DNA from: Raineyella sp044508675
GTDB lineage: Bacteria; Actinomycetota; Actinomycetes; Propionibacteriales; Propionibacteriaceae
Reading direction: 5' to 3'
Assembly: GCA_044508675.1 (NCBI GenBank)
Contig: JBIQHF010000013.1
Coordinates: forward strand, 22,801 to 86,800
Length of the DNA stretch: 64,000 nucleotides
This document shows positions 7,681 to 16,710 of this stretch, piece by piece. Position 1 is the stretch's first letter. Every line of letters starts with the position of its first letter. A program made the position numbers and the translations under genes. The notes under the pieces were generated by a model. It did not search any database, was not told the origin of the DNA, and saw only the letters and a program-made list of their open reading frames with translations.

Positions 7681-9672
7681 TCAGCGCCGGCCGAAGACCT
7701 GCGCCACCGCCCGCAGGCTCAGCACGAAGCCGGCGAAGGTGAGCAGGTAGCCGGCCACCTGGAACAGCGTCAGGCCGGGCATCAGCTCGGGTCCACCACC
7801 GGCGACCAGCAGCCCCACCCCGCCCAGCACCGCGAACCCAGCGAGGACCGCCACGACCAACTGGTCGACCAACCCGGACACGAACTCCCGGTCGTCCCGA
7901 TCGGCGAGCACCCGCACGTGCGCGGTGAACCGGGAGCTCTCCAGGTCCTCGGCGATCTTGCCGACCCGGCGCGGCAGCGTCTCCAACAGCGGCAGCAGGT
8001 GCACCAGCCGTACGGTCAGCTCGTTCTGGAAGCGTTCGGGGGTGATCTCCCCCATCGCCTCCCGTCCTGCCTCCCGCGCCGCGCCGGTCAGGTCGAGGCG
8101 GGGGTCGATGAGCCGCAGGGTGCCCTCCAGCGCGCCGAGTGAACGCATCGCGGCGGCGATCGCCGGCGGCACGGTGAACCCGTGGTCGATGATGATCCGG
8201 AACAGCTCGGTGAAGATCTCCTGGGTGGCGCCGGCCCCCAGCCCGCCGCGGAAGCGGGTCATCAGGATCCCGATCGAGCGCTGCAGGGCCCGCTCGTCCA
8301 GGCCCGCCGGACGGTCGAGCACCTGGAGCAGCGAGTCCGTCGCGACGACGGGGTCCTCGGCGTCGACCGCCCAGAGCAGCATCCCCAGGTAGCGGCGCGA
8401 CACGGCATCGAGGCGGCCGACGGACCCGAAGTCGAGCAGCCCGACGGTGGCGTCGGGCCAGATCACCACGTTGCCGCCGTGCAGGTCGGCGTGGAAGATG
8501 CCGTCTTGGGTGATCTGGGCGAACACCGCCTGCAGCAGGGTGCCGGCCGCCCGGGCACGCTGCTCGTCGGACAGGGCCGCGACCAGCGGGGCGGCCTGCA
8601 CCACCGGCGTGCCGTCGAAGCGTTCCATCACGATCAGCCGGGAGGTGCTCAGTTCCTCGGCGACCCACGGGATCCGTACGCCGCGGTCGCCCAGCGAGGC
8701 CCGCATGCTCGCCATGTTGTCCAGCTCGAGGCGGTAGTCGACCTCCTCGCGCAGCGACGCGGCGAAGCCGTTCGCCAGCCCGACCACGCCGAGGCGGCGG
8801 GCCCAGCGGGTATTGCGCTCGAGGCTGCCGGCCAGTCGGTGGATGATGTCGAGATCGAGTCCGACCTGCGGCAGCGCGCCGGGCCGCTGCACCTTGACGA
8901 CCACCTCGCGGCCATCGGTGAGCACGGCCCGGTGCACCTGGGCGACCGAGGCGGAGGCGAGCGGCTCCTCGTCGACCGAGGCGAACACCTCCTCGAACGG
9001 GCGGCCCGACTCGTCCTCGATCACCGACCTGATGGTGGACCACGGCAGCGGGTCGGCCGAACTCTGCAGCTTGGCGAGCTCGCGGACGTACGGCTCGGGC
9101 AGCAGGTCGGCTCGGGTCGACAGCATCTGGCCGAACTTGATGAAGGTGACGCCACCCTCGTCCAGCGCCCGGCGCAGGGCGACGGCGGTCCGCGGCACCT
9201 CGTAGGGGTCGACGTGGCGGCGGCCGGCCCCGCGTAGTTGGCTGCCGAGTCCGTGCTTGGCCGCGATCACCATCACACTGGCGTACCGGCGGGCGAGGCG
9301 CCAGCGCTTCCGCCAGCCGAAGAGCAGCGATCGCAGCGGTGGCAGGCTGCCGGTGGGCATGATCACCTCGAGCACCACCAGGACCAGGGTGCCGATGGCG
9401 AATGCCCACAGCAGTGCCAGCGCGATGCCGAGCATGAACCCCATGGGGTAGGCGAGGATGTCGACGTCGAACTGGTTGACCACCACGATCCACTGGATCA
9501 GGCCGGACATGCCGACCACGGTCGCCAGGCTGACCAGGACCGCCCGGAACCAGCCGACACGTACGCCGAGCACCCGGCGTACCGCGGTCATCACGAGCCA
9601 GGTCTGCAGCAGCACGAGGACGATGGCGGTCAGTCCGCCGGCGAGGTTACCCAGGGCTGTGGACAGGGCCAT
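7681..9672 (-). CDS. ABC1/UbiB (AarF) family protein kinase-like membrane protein
   Basis: Atypical kinase-fold protein of about 663 residues. Hydrophobic segments lie near the N-terminus and two more near the C-terminus (about 600-650). The UbiB core includes KFGQMLSTRADLLP, the alanine-rich nucleotide loop (ASASVAQVHRA), VVVKVQRPG and the HADLHGGNV / LLDFGSVGR kinase motifs. UbiB proteins act in isoprenoid-quinone synthesis or lipid handling; the exact role here is unproven. The start is set at the ATG at 9672 because GGAGGAG (9685-9679) lies 6 bases upstream. An ATG six bases earlier would abut the ribosome site. Confidence 0.9.
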   Translation of the reverse strand: MALSTALGNLAGGLTAIVLVLLQTWLVMTAVRRVLGVRVGWFRAVLVSLATVVGMSGLIQWIVVVNQFDVDILAYPMGFMLGIALALLWAFAIGTLVLVVLEVIMPTGSLPPLRSLLFGWRKRWRLARRYASVMVIAAKHGLGSQLRGAGRRHVDPYEVPRTAVALRRALDEGGVTFIKFGQMLSTRADLLPEPYVRELAKLQSSADPLPWSTIRSVIEDESGRPFEEVFASVDEEPLASASVAQVHRAVLTDGREVVVKVQRPGALPQVGLDLDIIHRLAGSLERNTRWARRLGVVGLANGFAASLREEVDYRLELDNMASMRASLGDRGVRIPWVAEELSTSRLIVMERFDGTPVVQAAPLVAALSDEQRARAAGTLLQAVFAQITQDGIFHADLHGGNVVIWPDATVGLLDFGSVGRLDAVSRRYLGMLLWAVDAEDPVVATDSLLQVLDRPAGLDERALQRSIGILMTRFRGGLGAGATQEIFTELFRIIIDHGFTVPPAIAAAMRSLGALEGTLRLIDPRLDLTGAAREAGREAMGEITPERFQNELTVRLVHLLPLLETLPRRVGKIAEDLESSRFTAHVRVLADRDDREFVSGLVDQLVVAVLAGFAVLGGVGLLVAGGGPELMPGLTLFQVAGYLLTFAGFVLSLRAVAQVFGRR

Positions 9673-9735
9673 GCTCATCTCCTCCGAGGGATCGCGGGCA
9701 GTGGCCGAGCTGGAGGGGGTGCGGCCAGGGCGGTG

Positions 9736-11163
9736 TCAGTTGGTGAGTGAGGTGCTCGCCATCCTGCCGTGGTTGTGGAGGCGACGTGCCACCTCCGCGA
9801 TCGAGCCGGACAGCGACGGGTAGACCGTGAACGCGTGGGCGAAGTCGTCGACGGTGATCCGCTGGGATACCGCCAAGGACACGGAGTGGATCAGTTCGGA
9901 GGCGGTCGGGGCGACGATCACCCCGCCGACGATGATGCCGGTGACCGGCAGGCAGAACAACTTGACGAAGCCGTCGGTGAAGTCCTGCATCTTCGCCCGG
10001 GCGTTCGACCCCAGCGGCAGCATCAGCATCTCGGCGCCGGAGCGACCCTCGTCGACGTCCTTCTGGGTGACGCCGACCGTGGCGATCTCGGGAGCGGTGA
10101 AGACGTTGGAGGCGATCGTCTCCTGGTCCAGCTGAGGAACGGCGTCGCCGAGGGCATGCCACATGGCGATCCGGCCCTGCATGGCGGCGACCGAGGCCAG
10201 GGCGAACACGCCGGTGCAGTCGCCGGCGGCATAGATGCCGCGCGCGGAGCTGCGCGAGACCTTGTCGACCTGGACGTAGCCGCGCTTGTCGAGGGCGACA
10301 CCGGCGCTCTCCAGGCCCAGGTCGGCGGTGTTGGGGATGGATCCGACGGCCATCAGGACATGGGAGCCGTGCACCTCGCGGCCGTCCTCCAGCCCGACGA
10401 CCACACCGTCCCCCTCGCATCGGGCCGAGACTGCGCGGGCCCGGTTGATGATCTCGATGCCGCGGCGCTCGAAGACGTCCTGCAGGATGCGTGCCGCGTC
10501 GGGGTCCTCCCCCGGCAGCACCATGTCGCGCGAGGAGACCAGCACCACCGGCACGCCGAGCGCGTCGTACGCGTTGGCGAACTCGGCACCGGTGACACCC
10601 GAGCCGACCACGATCAGCTTCTCGGGCAGCTCGGTCAGGTTGTACACCTGGGTCCAGTCCAGGATCCGCTCGCCGTCCGGGACAGCGTCCGGAAGCACCC
10701 GCGGGTGCGTACCGGTGGCGACGAGGACGACCTCGGCCTCCAGCCGCTCCTCGCCCAGGTCGGAGCTGACCACGACGGTGCTGGGGCCCTCCAACCGGCC
10801 CCGGCCGCGGACGATGCGCACGCCCGCCTCCACCAGGGCGGTGGCGATGTCGCCGGACTGGGCGGCGGCAAGGTTCAGGACACGGGTGTTGATCGCGCCG
10901 AGGTCGGTGATCACCGTGCCGGTCAGGTCATCGCCCCCACTGGCCGGGTGCAGGCCCAGACCACTCGCGTCCTCCATCGCCGACAGGACGTTGGACGTGG
11001 CGATCAGTGTCTTCGAGGGCACGCAGTCCGTGAGGACGGCCGAACCACCGATCCCATCGCTGTCGACCAGAGTCACCTCCCCGCCGAGCTGGGCACCCAC
11101 GAGGGCCGCTTCGTATCCGCCTGGTCCGCCACCGATAATCACAACCTTGGTCACGGTCCGCAT
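9736..11163 (-). CDS. lpdA: LpdA-type NAD(P)H:quinone reductase (dihydrolipoamide dehydrogenase-like flavoprotein)
   Basis: FAD/NAD(P)-dependent oxidoreductase of 475 residues. It has the N-terminal FAD dinucleotide motif IIGGGPGGYEAA, the second GxGxxG region VVGSGVTGAEFANAY, the AAGDCTG FAD motif and a C-terminal dimerisation domain (VYPSLSGS). Only one cysteine stands at the redox position (TDCVPSK), so the CxxxxC disulfide of true lipoamide dehydrogenases is missing. This is the pattern of mycobacterial LpdA (Rv3303c), a quinone reductase. The ATG at 11163 is used; a GTG at 11154, with GGAAGA 9 bases upstream, is an alternative. The gene is divergent from the nucleoside phosphorylase. Confidence 0.9.
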   Translation of the reverse strand: MRTVTKVVIIGGGPGGYEAALVGAQLGGEVTLVDSDGIGGSAVLTDCVPSKTLIATSNVLSAMEDASGLGLHPASGGDDLTGTVITDLGAINTRVLNLAAAQSGDIATALVEAGVRIVRGRGRLEGPSTVVVSSDLGEERLEAEVVLVATGTHPRVLPDAVPDGERILDWTQVYNLTELPEKLIVVGSGVTGAEFANAYDALGVPVVLVSSRDMVLPGEDPDAARILQDVFERRGIEIINRARAVSARCEGDGVVVGLEDGREVHGSHVLMAVGSIPNTADLGLESAGVALDKRGYVQVDKVSRSSARGIYAAGDCTGVFALASVAAMQGRIAMWHALGDAVPQLDQETIASNVFTAPEIATVGVTQKDVDEGRSGAEMLMLPLGSNARAKMQDFTDGFVKLFCLPVTGIIVGGVIVAPTASELIHSVSLAVSQRITVDDFAHAFTVYPSLSGSIAEVARRLHNHGRMASTSLTN

Positions 11164-11289
11164 TCTTCCATGCCTCGCGGGTCCGCGGGTGCCACGGCCG
11201 AGAGCGGCCGAGGTGAGCCAGGCCACCGGCGTCCACAGCGGCGGGCGACCACCGGTCCGGGGACCCCGGGGGCATGGCAGACTCAGGCC

Positions 11290-12135
11290 ATGCGCGAGAC
11301 CGATGCACGCCCACAGAGCCGCCCGGTCCCCGGCACCGAGGCCGCCCAGGAAGAGGCCGCCCTGGCCGCCGACGCCCTGCGCGAGGCCCTCGGCATCGAC
11401 CGGGCCGACCTCGCCGTCGTCCTGGGGTCGGGGTGGGCCGGGGGCCGCGATGCCCTCGGCACCGAGCTGGCCTCCGTGCCGCTGGCACGGCTGCCCGGGT
11501 TCCACGCCCCAGTGGTCGCCGGGCACGGCGGTCAGGTCGTGGCGGTCCGGACCGCCGCCGGGGCGATCGCCCTGCTGTTCACCGGTCGCACCCACCTGTA
11601 CGAGGGGCGCGGCGTCGAGGCGGTCGTGCACAGCGTCCGCACCGCGGCCGCGTGCGGTGCCGGCACGCTGGTGCTGACCAACGGGGCCGGCTCCGTACGC
11701 CCCGACTGGTCGCCGGGTACCCCGGTGGTGATCCGCGACCACATCAACCTGACCGGCACCACGCCACTGCGGGGGCCGTCGTTCGTGAGCATGTCCGACG
11801 CCTACTCCCCGCGGCTGCGCGAGGCCCTGCACCGGGTCCGGCCGGGACTGCCCGAGGGGGTCTACGTCCAGTTCCGCGGCCCCCAGTACGAGACCCCGGC
11901 CGAGGTGGAGTACGCCCGCCGGATCGGTGGGGACCTGGTCGGCATGTCCACCGCGCTGGAGACGATCGCCGCGCGCGAGGCGGGGATGGAGGTGCTCGGG
12001 CTGTCCCTGGTCACCAATCCTGCGGCCGGCACGACCACCGAGGCCCTCGACCACGCCGAGGTCCTCGCCGCCGGTCGGGCCGCTGAGCCCGAGCTGCGGG
12101 CGCTGCTCGCCGAGCTGATGGGGACGCTGCGATGA
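11290..12135 (+). CDS. punA: Purine nucleoside phosphorylase
   Basis: Cleaves purine (deoxy)nucleosides with phosphate in purine salvage. The 281-residue protein has the trimeric PNP motifs in order: GSGWAG, GHGG, RTHLYEG, TNGAGS, RDHINLTG, FRGPQYETPAE, MSTALETI and SLVTNPAAG. CAGACT ends 6 bases before the ATG at 11290, consistent with a leaderless start. The stop overlaps the next start by four bases (ATGA), so the phosphohexomutase is translationally coupled. Together they could convert nucleosides to free base plus a usable sugar phosphate. The pair matches deoD-pmmB (Rv3307-Rv3308) of mycobacteria. Confidence 0.9.
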   Translation: MRETDARPQSRPVPGTEAAQEEAALAADALREALGIDRADLAVVLGSGWAGGRDALGTELASVPLARLPGFHAPVVAGHGGQVVAVRTAAGAIALLFTGRTHLYEGRGVEAVVHSVRTAAACGAGTLVLTNGAGSVRPDWSPGTPVVIRDHINLTGTTPLRGPSFVSMSDAYSPRLREALHRVRPGLPEGVYVQFRGPQYETPAEVEYARRIGGDLVGMSTALETIAAREAGMEVLGLSLVTNPAAGTTTEALDHAEVLAAGRAAEPELRALLAELMGTLR

Positions 12136-13829
12136 CGGACCGGACGGACCTGTTCGACGAGGTCGCGGCCTGGCGTGCGGATGACCCGGACCCGCGGACC
12201 GTGGCAGCCCTGGACGCCCTGGTGATCGAGGCGCGCGGCGGTGACGAGCGGGCCCTGGCCGAGCTGCGCTCGGCGTTCTCCGGGCCGTTGGAGTTCGGTA
12301 CCGCCGGGCTGCGCGGCCCGATGGGCCCCGGACCGGCCCGGATGAACCGGGTGGTGGTCACCCGGGCCAGCGCCGGCCTGGCGACATACCTGCGCGACAC
12401 CGGGCACGTCGGTGGTCGAGTGCTGATCGGGCATGACGCCCGGCACGACTCCGACGTGTTCGCCCTCGACACCGCCCGGACGATGGCCGGCTACGGCCTC
12501 GAGGTAGTGCTGGTCGACGGCCCGGCCCCCACCCCGGTGGTGGCGTACGGCATCCGGGCGCTGGACTGTGTCGCGGCGGTGGTGGTCACCGCCTCCCACA
12601 ACCCGGCCGCCGACAACGGCTACAAGGTCTACCTCGGTGACGGCTCCCAGATCGTGCCGCCGGCCGACACCGAGATCTCCGCCCGGATCGCCGATGCCGG
12701 GGAGCGGGCCCTGGCCACCCTGCACCGGGCCGACCGGTGGCGGACCGCCGGACCGGAGCTGCTCGAGGGGTACGTGGCCCGGGCGGTCTCGCTGATCGAC
12801 ACCCTTCCCGCCTCCCTTGGCGGACCGGTCTCCCCCGACACCACGGCACCGCGGCAACTGCGCTGGGTGTACACCCCGATGCACGGCGTCGGGCTGGCGA
12901 CCGTCCGGCAGGTGGTGGCGGCCGCCGGACTGCCCGCCCCGCACGTCGTCGCCGAGCAGGCCGTCCCCGACCCGGACTTCCCGACCGTGGCCTTCCCCAA
13001 CCCGGAGGAGCCCGGCGCGCTGGACCTGGCCCTGGCCCTGGCCGTCGACATCGACGCCGACCTGGTGATCGCCAACGACCCTGACGCCGACCGGTGCGCG
13101 GTCGCAGTACCGGGCCCGGACGGCTGGCGGGTGCTGCGCGGGGACGAGCTCGGGGTCCTGCTGGGCGCCGACTTCCTCGAGCGTGGTGTGCGGGGGACGT
13201 ACGCCAGCTCCGTGGTGTCCTCCACCCAGCTGCGGACGATGGCGCGGGCCGCGGGGGCCCGGCACGTCACCACCCTGACCGGCTTCAAGTGGATCGGGCG
13301 GGTGGCCGGCCTGGCGTACGGGTACGAGGAGGCGCTGGGCTATTGCTGTGACCCGGCCGCGGTCGCGGACAAGGACGGCATCACCACCCTGGTGCGGGTC
13401 CTCGACCTGGCCGGACGGCTGGCCGACCAGGGGCGTACGCTCACCGACCTGCTGGACCGGGTCATGGTGACCTACGGGCTGCACGCCACCGACCAGATCG
13501 CCTTCCGCTCCGACCGGGCCGAGGTGATCAGCGGGGCGATGGAACGGCTACGGACCCTGACCCCGACCATGCTCGGCGGGGAGCCGCTCCGCGCGACCGA
13601 CCTGCAGTTCGGCTCGGCGAGCCTGCCGCCCACCGACGCGGTCGTCCTCGAGGGCCGTACGCTGCGGGTCGTGGTCCGCCCCTCGGGCACCGAGCCGAAG
13701 CTCAAATGCTACCTCGAGGTACGCGCCTCGCCCCAGGAATCGGTCGTCCTGGCGGCGGCCCGGCGGGGGGCCGCGGACCGGCTGGCGGCCCTGCGGATCG
13801 AGATGACCGCAGCGCTCGGGCTCGGCTGA
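12132..13829 (+). CDS. pmmB: Phospho-sugar mutase (phosphomannomutase/phosphoglucomutase/phosphopentomutase type)
   Basis: Alpha-D-phosphohexomutase superfamily enzyme of 565 residues. It has the catalytic serine loop TASHNPAADNGYKVY (about residue 154), the metal loop NDPDADRCAV (about 316), the sugar-binding loop around EEALGY (about 400) and the C-terminal phosphate loop RPSGTEPKLKCY. It overlaps punA by four bases. That coupling, and the usual pairing of these genes, suggests isomerisation of the (deoxy)ribose 1-phosphate released by the phosphorylase. The family also includes phosphoglucomutases and phosphomannomutases, and substrate choice is not visible. Confidence 0.9.
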   Translation: MTDRTDLFDEVAAWRADDPDPRTVAALDALVIEARGGDERALAELRSAFSGPLEFGTAGLRGPMGPGPARMNRVVVTRASAGLATYLRDTGHVGGRVLIGHDARHDSDVFALDTARTMAGYGLEVVLVDGPAPTPVVAYGIRALDCVAAVVVTASHNPAADNGYKVYLGDGSQIVPPADTEISARIADAGERALATLHRADRWRTAGPELLEGYVARAVSLIDTLPASLGGPVSPDTTAPRQLRWVYTPMHGVGLATVRQVVAAAGLPAPHVVAEQAVPDPDFPTVAFPNPEEPGALDLALALAVDIDADLVIANDPDADRCAVAVPGPDGWRVLRGDELGVLLGADFLERGVRGTYASSVVSSTQLRTMARAAGARHVTTLTGFKWIGRVAGLAYGYEEALGYCCDPAAVADKDGITTLVRVLDLAGRLADQGRTLTDLLDRVMVTYGLHATDQIAFRSDRAEVISGAMERLRTLTPTMLGGEPLRATDLQFGSASLPPTDAVVLEGRTLRVVVRPSGTEPKLKCYLEVRASPQESVVLAAARRGAADRLAALRIEMTAALGLG

Positions 13830-13884
13830 TGCCGGCGCGTCCCATTGGTCCGGGTGCCGGCTCGCAGGGCGCGACAATCGAAGC

Positions 13885-14964
13885 ATGTCCATCGAGAGCC
13901 GACTCGATCCGCCCCCTACGTTCCCTCGTCAGCCTGCCTCGCTGGTCTCGCCTCCGCTGCGCATCGACGGTCTGGGGCCCGACTCCCCGTCCGGCGCGCA
14001 CCGCTTCTGGCACAATCCTGTCGTCCGGGCCGTCCTGCTGCTGGTCCTGGTCGGGGCCGGCATGCTCCTGGGCCGTGCGATCGCCTTGCTGGGCGTCTGG
14101 CACGAGGCCTGGGTCGTCGTAGGCACGGTGACCGGTGCGGTCATCGGCTACCTGGTCCTCGCGATCGGGGTGGAGGGGCGGCGCCCGCCGATCGAACTCG
14201 ATCCGCGACGGCTGCTGGGCCTGCTGTGGGGCCTGCTCCTGGGGACGATGTTGTTCTCCCTGTGCTTCGGGATCCTGCTGCTGCTCGGCGCCTACCGGAT
14301 CACCGGGATCGATACCGCCGGTCCGTGGCTGGTGCCCTCCCTGGTCCTCGGACTCCAGGCGGGCGTGGTGGAGGAGATCCTGGCCCGCACCGGGTTGCAT
14401 CGGCTGCTCGAACAGGGGCTGGGCACCTGGGTCACGGCGATTGCCTCCGGCGCCGTGTTCGGGTGGATGCACCTGGCCAACCCAAACGGCGGTCCGGTCG
14501 GCTCGATGGCGATCATGCTCGGCGCCGGCATCGGGTTCGGGCTGCTCTACTCCTTGTCGCGGTCGCTGTGGCTGGTCATCGGGGTACATGCCTCCTGGAA
14601 CCTGACCCAGGGCATGCTCTTCGGCGCCGTCGTCTCCGGGGCCGACGCCCCCTCCCCCGGGCTGCTGGTCAGCGAGCCGATCGGCCCCGACGCCCTCACC
14701 GGTGGCTCCTTCGGCCCCGAGGCCAGCCCGGTCACCGTCGCGGTGATGCTGGCCTGGACCGTGGGCCTGGCGGTGCTGCTGGTCCGCCGGGGCCTGGTGG
14801 TCCGGCCGCTCTGGGTGCGCCGACGCGGCGCCTCCCCGGGCTCGCCGATGGTCACCGGCGGGAAGGGCGCCGACGGGAACCACTGGGCGTTCGATCCGGG
14901 CCTGGACCTGGAGTGGACCGGCGGGCATGATCCGGGCGCGGCACCGCGCCGTCGCGCCGACTGA
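13885..14964 (+). CDS. CPBP family intramembrane glutamic endopeptidase
   Basis: Membrane protein of 359 residues with about eight hydrophobic helices and the Abi/CPBP signature: EE-x-x-x-R in EEILARTGLHR (about residue 165), the FGWMHLAN histidine motif and HASWNLTQG. These glutamates and histidines form the intramembrane active site in the Rce1-like family. Family members process prenylated proteins or confer bacteriocin self-immunity; no bacteriocin gene is nearby. The ATG at 13885 follows GACAAT by 6 bases, compatible with a leaderless transcript. Confidence 0.85.
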   Translation: MSIESRLDPPPTFPRQPASLVSPPLRIDGLGPDSPSGAHRFWHNPVVRAVLLLVLVGAGMLLGRAIALLGVWHEAWVVVGTVTGAVIGYLVLAIGVEGRRPPIELDPRRLLGLLWGLLLGTMLFSLCFGILLLLGAYRITGIDTAGPWLVPSLVLGLQAGVVEEILARTGLHRLLEQGLGTWVTAIASGAVFGWMHLANPNGGPVGSMAIMLGAGIGFGLLYSLSRSLWLVIGVHASWNLTQGMLFGAVVSGADAPSPGLLVSEPIGPDALTGGSFGPEASPVTVAVMLAWTVGLAVLLVRRGLVVRPLWVRRRGASPGSPMVTGGKGADGNHWAFDPGLDLEWTGGHDPGAAPRRRAD

Positions 14965-15039
14965 GCGCGAGAGACGTACGCACAGACCGCGCCGCCCACC
15001 ATCCCGGCCCCCGGTGGCACGGTCAACGCAGCAAGGCTC

Positions 15040-15074
15040 ACCATGCTTGTGATTTCCCCCACAAGCATCATGGT
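15040..15074 (+). other. Inverted repeat (hairpin) upstream of the TPP riboswitch
   Basis: ACCATGCTTGTG at 15040-15051 is mirrored at 15060-15074 by its complement with a three-base bulge; the loop is 8 bases. It stands just upstream of the riboswitch, so it may terminate transcription from the CPBP gene or serve as an operator. No T-run follows. Confidence 0.45.
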
Positions 15075-15104
15075 TGGCGTGTCGTGGTAGCGTCAGGACA
15101 CTTC

Positions 15105-15209
15105 ACATCCCGGGAGTCCGCACCACATGGCGGGCTGAGAGGGTCGAGCGCCGAAGGGCTGGTCGACCGACCGGACGAACCTGACCGGATCATGCCGGCG
15201 TAGGGAGTA
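15105..15209 (+). promoter_or_regulatory. TPP (THI-box) riboswitch
   Basis: The conserved TPP aptamer blocks occur in order and at proper spacing: GGCTGAGAG at 15133-15141, GAACCTGACCGGAT at 15177-15190, and ATGCCGGCGTAGGGAG at 15192-15207. The 5' arm of P1 is in the CATCCCGGG segment near 15106-15114. The AGGGAG at the 3' end is also the best ribosome-binding sequence for the transporter ATG at 15217, so ligand-closed P1 would hide it. This indicates thiamine-pyrophosphate repression at translation initiation. Confidence 0.92.
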
Positions 15210-15216
15210 GGTCATC

Positions 15217-16611
15217 ATGAGCGTTGATTCATCACGTGTCTCGACACCGCGTGACCCGGATCGGTCCCGTCGCACGGACCGCTCGGATCGTACGGTCGAG
15301 GCGCCCCTCACCCTGAGCACCCAGCCGCCCCGTACGCTCGGGTTCTGGGGACAGACCGCCCTGTGGGGTAACCTCGGGATCTCCTTGTTCGGGCCACTGA
15401 CCGGGGCACTGATCGCGCTGTCGGTCGGCTCGGTGACCGGCGCCATCCTCGCGGTCGTGCTCGGCTGCACCATCGGCGCGCTGATCCTGGGCGGCTCGGC
15501 CATGTTCGGCGCCGTCACCGGTGCCCCGTCGATGGTGGCGCTGCGCGGCCTGCTCGGTCGGCGCGGCTCGATCGTGCCGACGGTGCTGAACATCCTGCAG
15601 AACATCGGCTGGGGAACGATGGAGATCATCGTCATCTCCACCACCGCCGCCTCGATCCTGGGCTCCGAATGGCGTTGGCCGTTCGTCGTGTTGACCGGCA
15701 TCGTTACCACTCTGATGGCCGTCCGCCCGCTCGGCTCGGTCCGGATCCTGCGCCACGTGATGGTCTGGCTGGTGCTGCTGTGCTCGATCTACCTGTTCGT
15801 GGTGGTACTGGGCCAGCCCGCCCACCCGATCGACCAGTCGAACGTGATCGGCTTCTGGCCGGCCGTCGACCTGGCCGTGGCCGGCGTGGTGTCCTTCGCC
15901 CCCCTCGCCTCGGACTACTCGCGCCACTCGAAATCCACCTCGAGCGCCTTCGCCGGTGCCGGGCTGGGGTACGGGTTGGCAGCCATCGCCTACTACTCCC
16001 TGGGCGTGCTGGCGGTCGCTCACCTGTCCGGCGACCTCACCGGCGCCAACCTGATCGGCGCGCTGGTCGCGCTGCCCGCCGGTGGCATCGCCTTGTTCAT
16101 CCTGATGGTGGACGAGGTGGACGAGGCGTTCGCGAACATCTACTCGACCACCATGTCGGTGCACAACATCCTGCCTGGACTGGACCGGCGGGTGGTCTCG
16201 GTCGTCATCGGCGGGGTCGCGACGTTACTCGCCGGGCTGATGGACTTCTCCCGCTACCAGAGCTTCCTGTTCCTGATCGGGTCGTTCTTCGTCCCGCTGT
16301 TCACCGTGGCCGTGGTCGACTTCGTGCTGGTCCAGCGGCGCCGGTGGGACGTCTCGGACCGGGCCCCGGTGCGATGGGCGCCGATCGTGGCCTGGGCCGC
16401 CGGCTTCGTCACCTACCAGCTGGTCTACCCCGGGGAGATCCCCGGGTGGTCGGACGCCTGGACCGCTCTCGCGGCGGCGATCAGCTTCACCGCTCCGACC
16501 TGGCTGGGGTCCTCGGTCGCTGCGATCGGGGTCTCCGCCGTGGTGATGGCCGGGCTGGGGCTGTTCGGTCGGCGTGCCGCTACGTCTGGTGGGGCCGCTC
16601 AGGACCGGTAG
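15217..16611 (+). CDS. NCS1-family permease under TPP control (candidate hydroxymethylpyrimidine/thiamine-precursor transporter)
   Basis: The 464-residue polytopic membrane protein has about twelve hydrophobic helices, a 40-residue cytoplasmic N-terminus and the cytosine/purine/uracil/allantoin permease pattern (WGNLGISL, GAPSMVALRGLLGRRG, FAPLASDYSRH). The TPP riboswitch directly upstream makes a thiamine precursor, most likely hydroxymethylpyrimidine as for CytX-type NCS1 proteins, the best substrate guess. This is inference from regulation. No thiamine biosynthesis gene adjoins it. The start follows the riboswitch-embedded AGGGAG by 9 bases. Confidence 0.85.
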   Translation: MSVDSSRVSTPRDPDRSRRTDRSDRTVEAPLTLSTQPPRTLGFWGQTALWGNLGISLFGPLTGALIALSVGSVTGAILAVVLGCTIGALILGGSAMFGAVTGAPSMVALRGLLGRRGSIVPTVLNILQNIGWGTMEIIVISTTAASILGSEWRWPFVVLTGIVTTLMAVRPLGSVRILRHVMVWLVLLCSIYLFVVVLGQPAHPIDQSNVIGFWPAVDLAVAGVVSFAPLASDYSRHSKSTSSAFAGAGLGYGLAAIAYYSLGVLAVAHLSGDLTGANLIGALVALPAGGIALFILMVDEVDEAFANIYSTTMSVHNILPGLDRRVVSVVIGGVATLLAGLMDFSRYQSFLFLIGSFFVPLFTVAVVDFVLVQRRRWDVSDRAPVRWAPIVAWAAGFVTYQLVYPGEIPGWSDAWTALAAAISFTAPTWLGSSVAAIGVSAVVMAGLGLFGRRAATSGGAAQDR

Positions 16612-16710
16612 CCCGTACGCCAGCCGGCTCAGGCCAGCAGCCCGTACGCCAGCCGGCACAGCCCAGCAGCCCGTACGCCAGCCGGCACAGCCCAGCAGCC
16701 CGTACGCCAA
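16610..16710 (+). repeat. 29-bp tandem repeat, about 3.5 copies
   Basis: Units begin at 16610, 16639, 16668 and 16697 (last one partial). Each reads AGCCCGTACGCCAGCCGGC followed by a ten-base tail. Copies 2 and 3 are identical and copy 1 differs at two positions. The array begins at the last two bases of the permease stop codon and contains the palindrome CGTACG once per unit. Confidence 0.9.
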
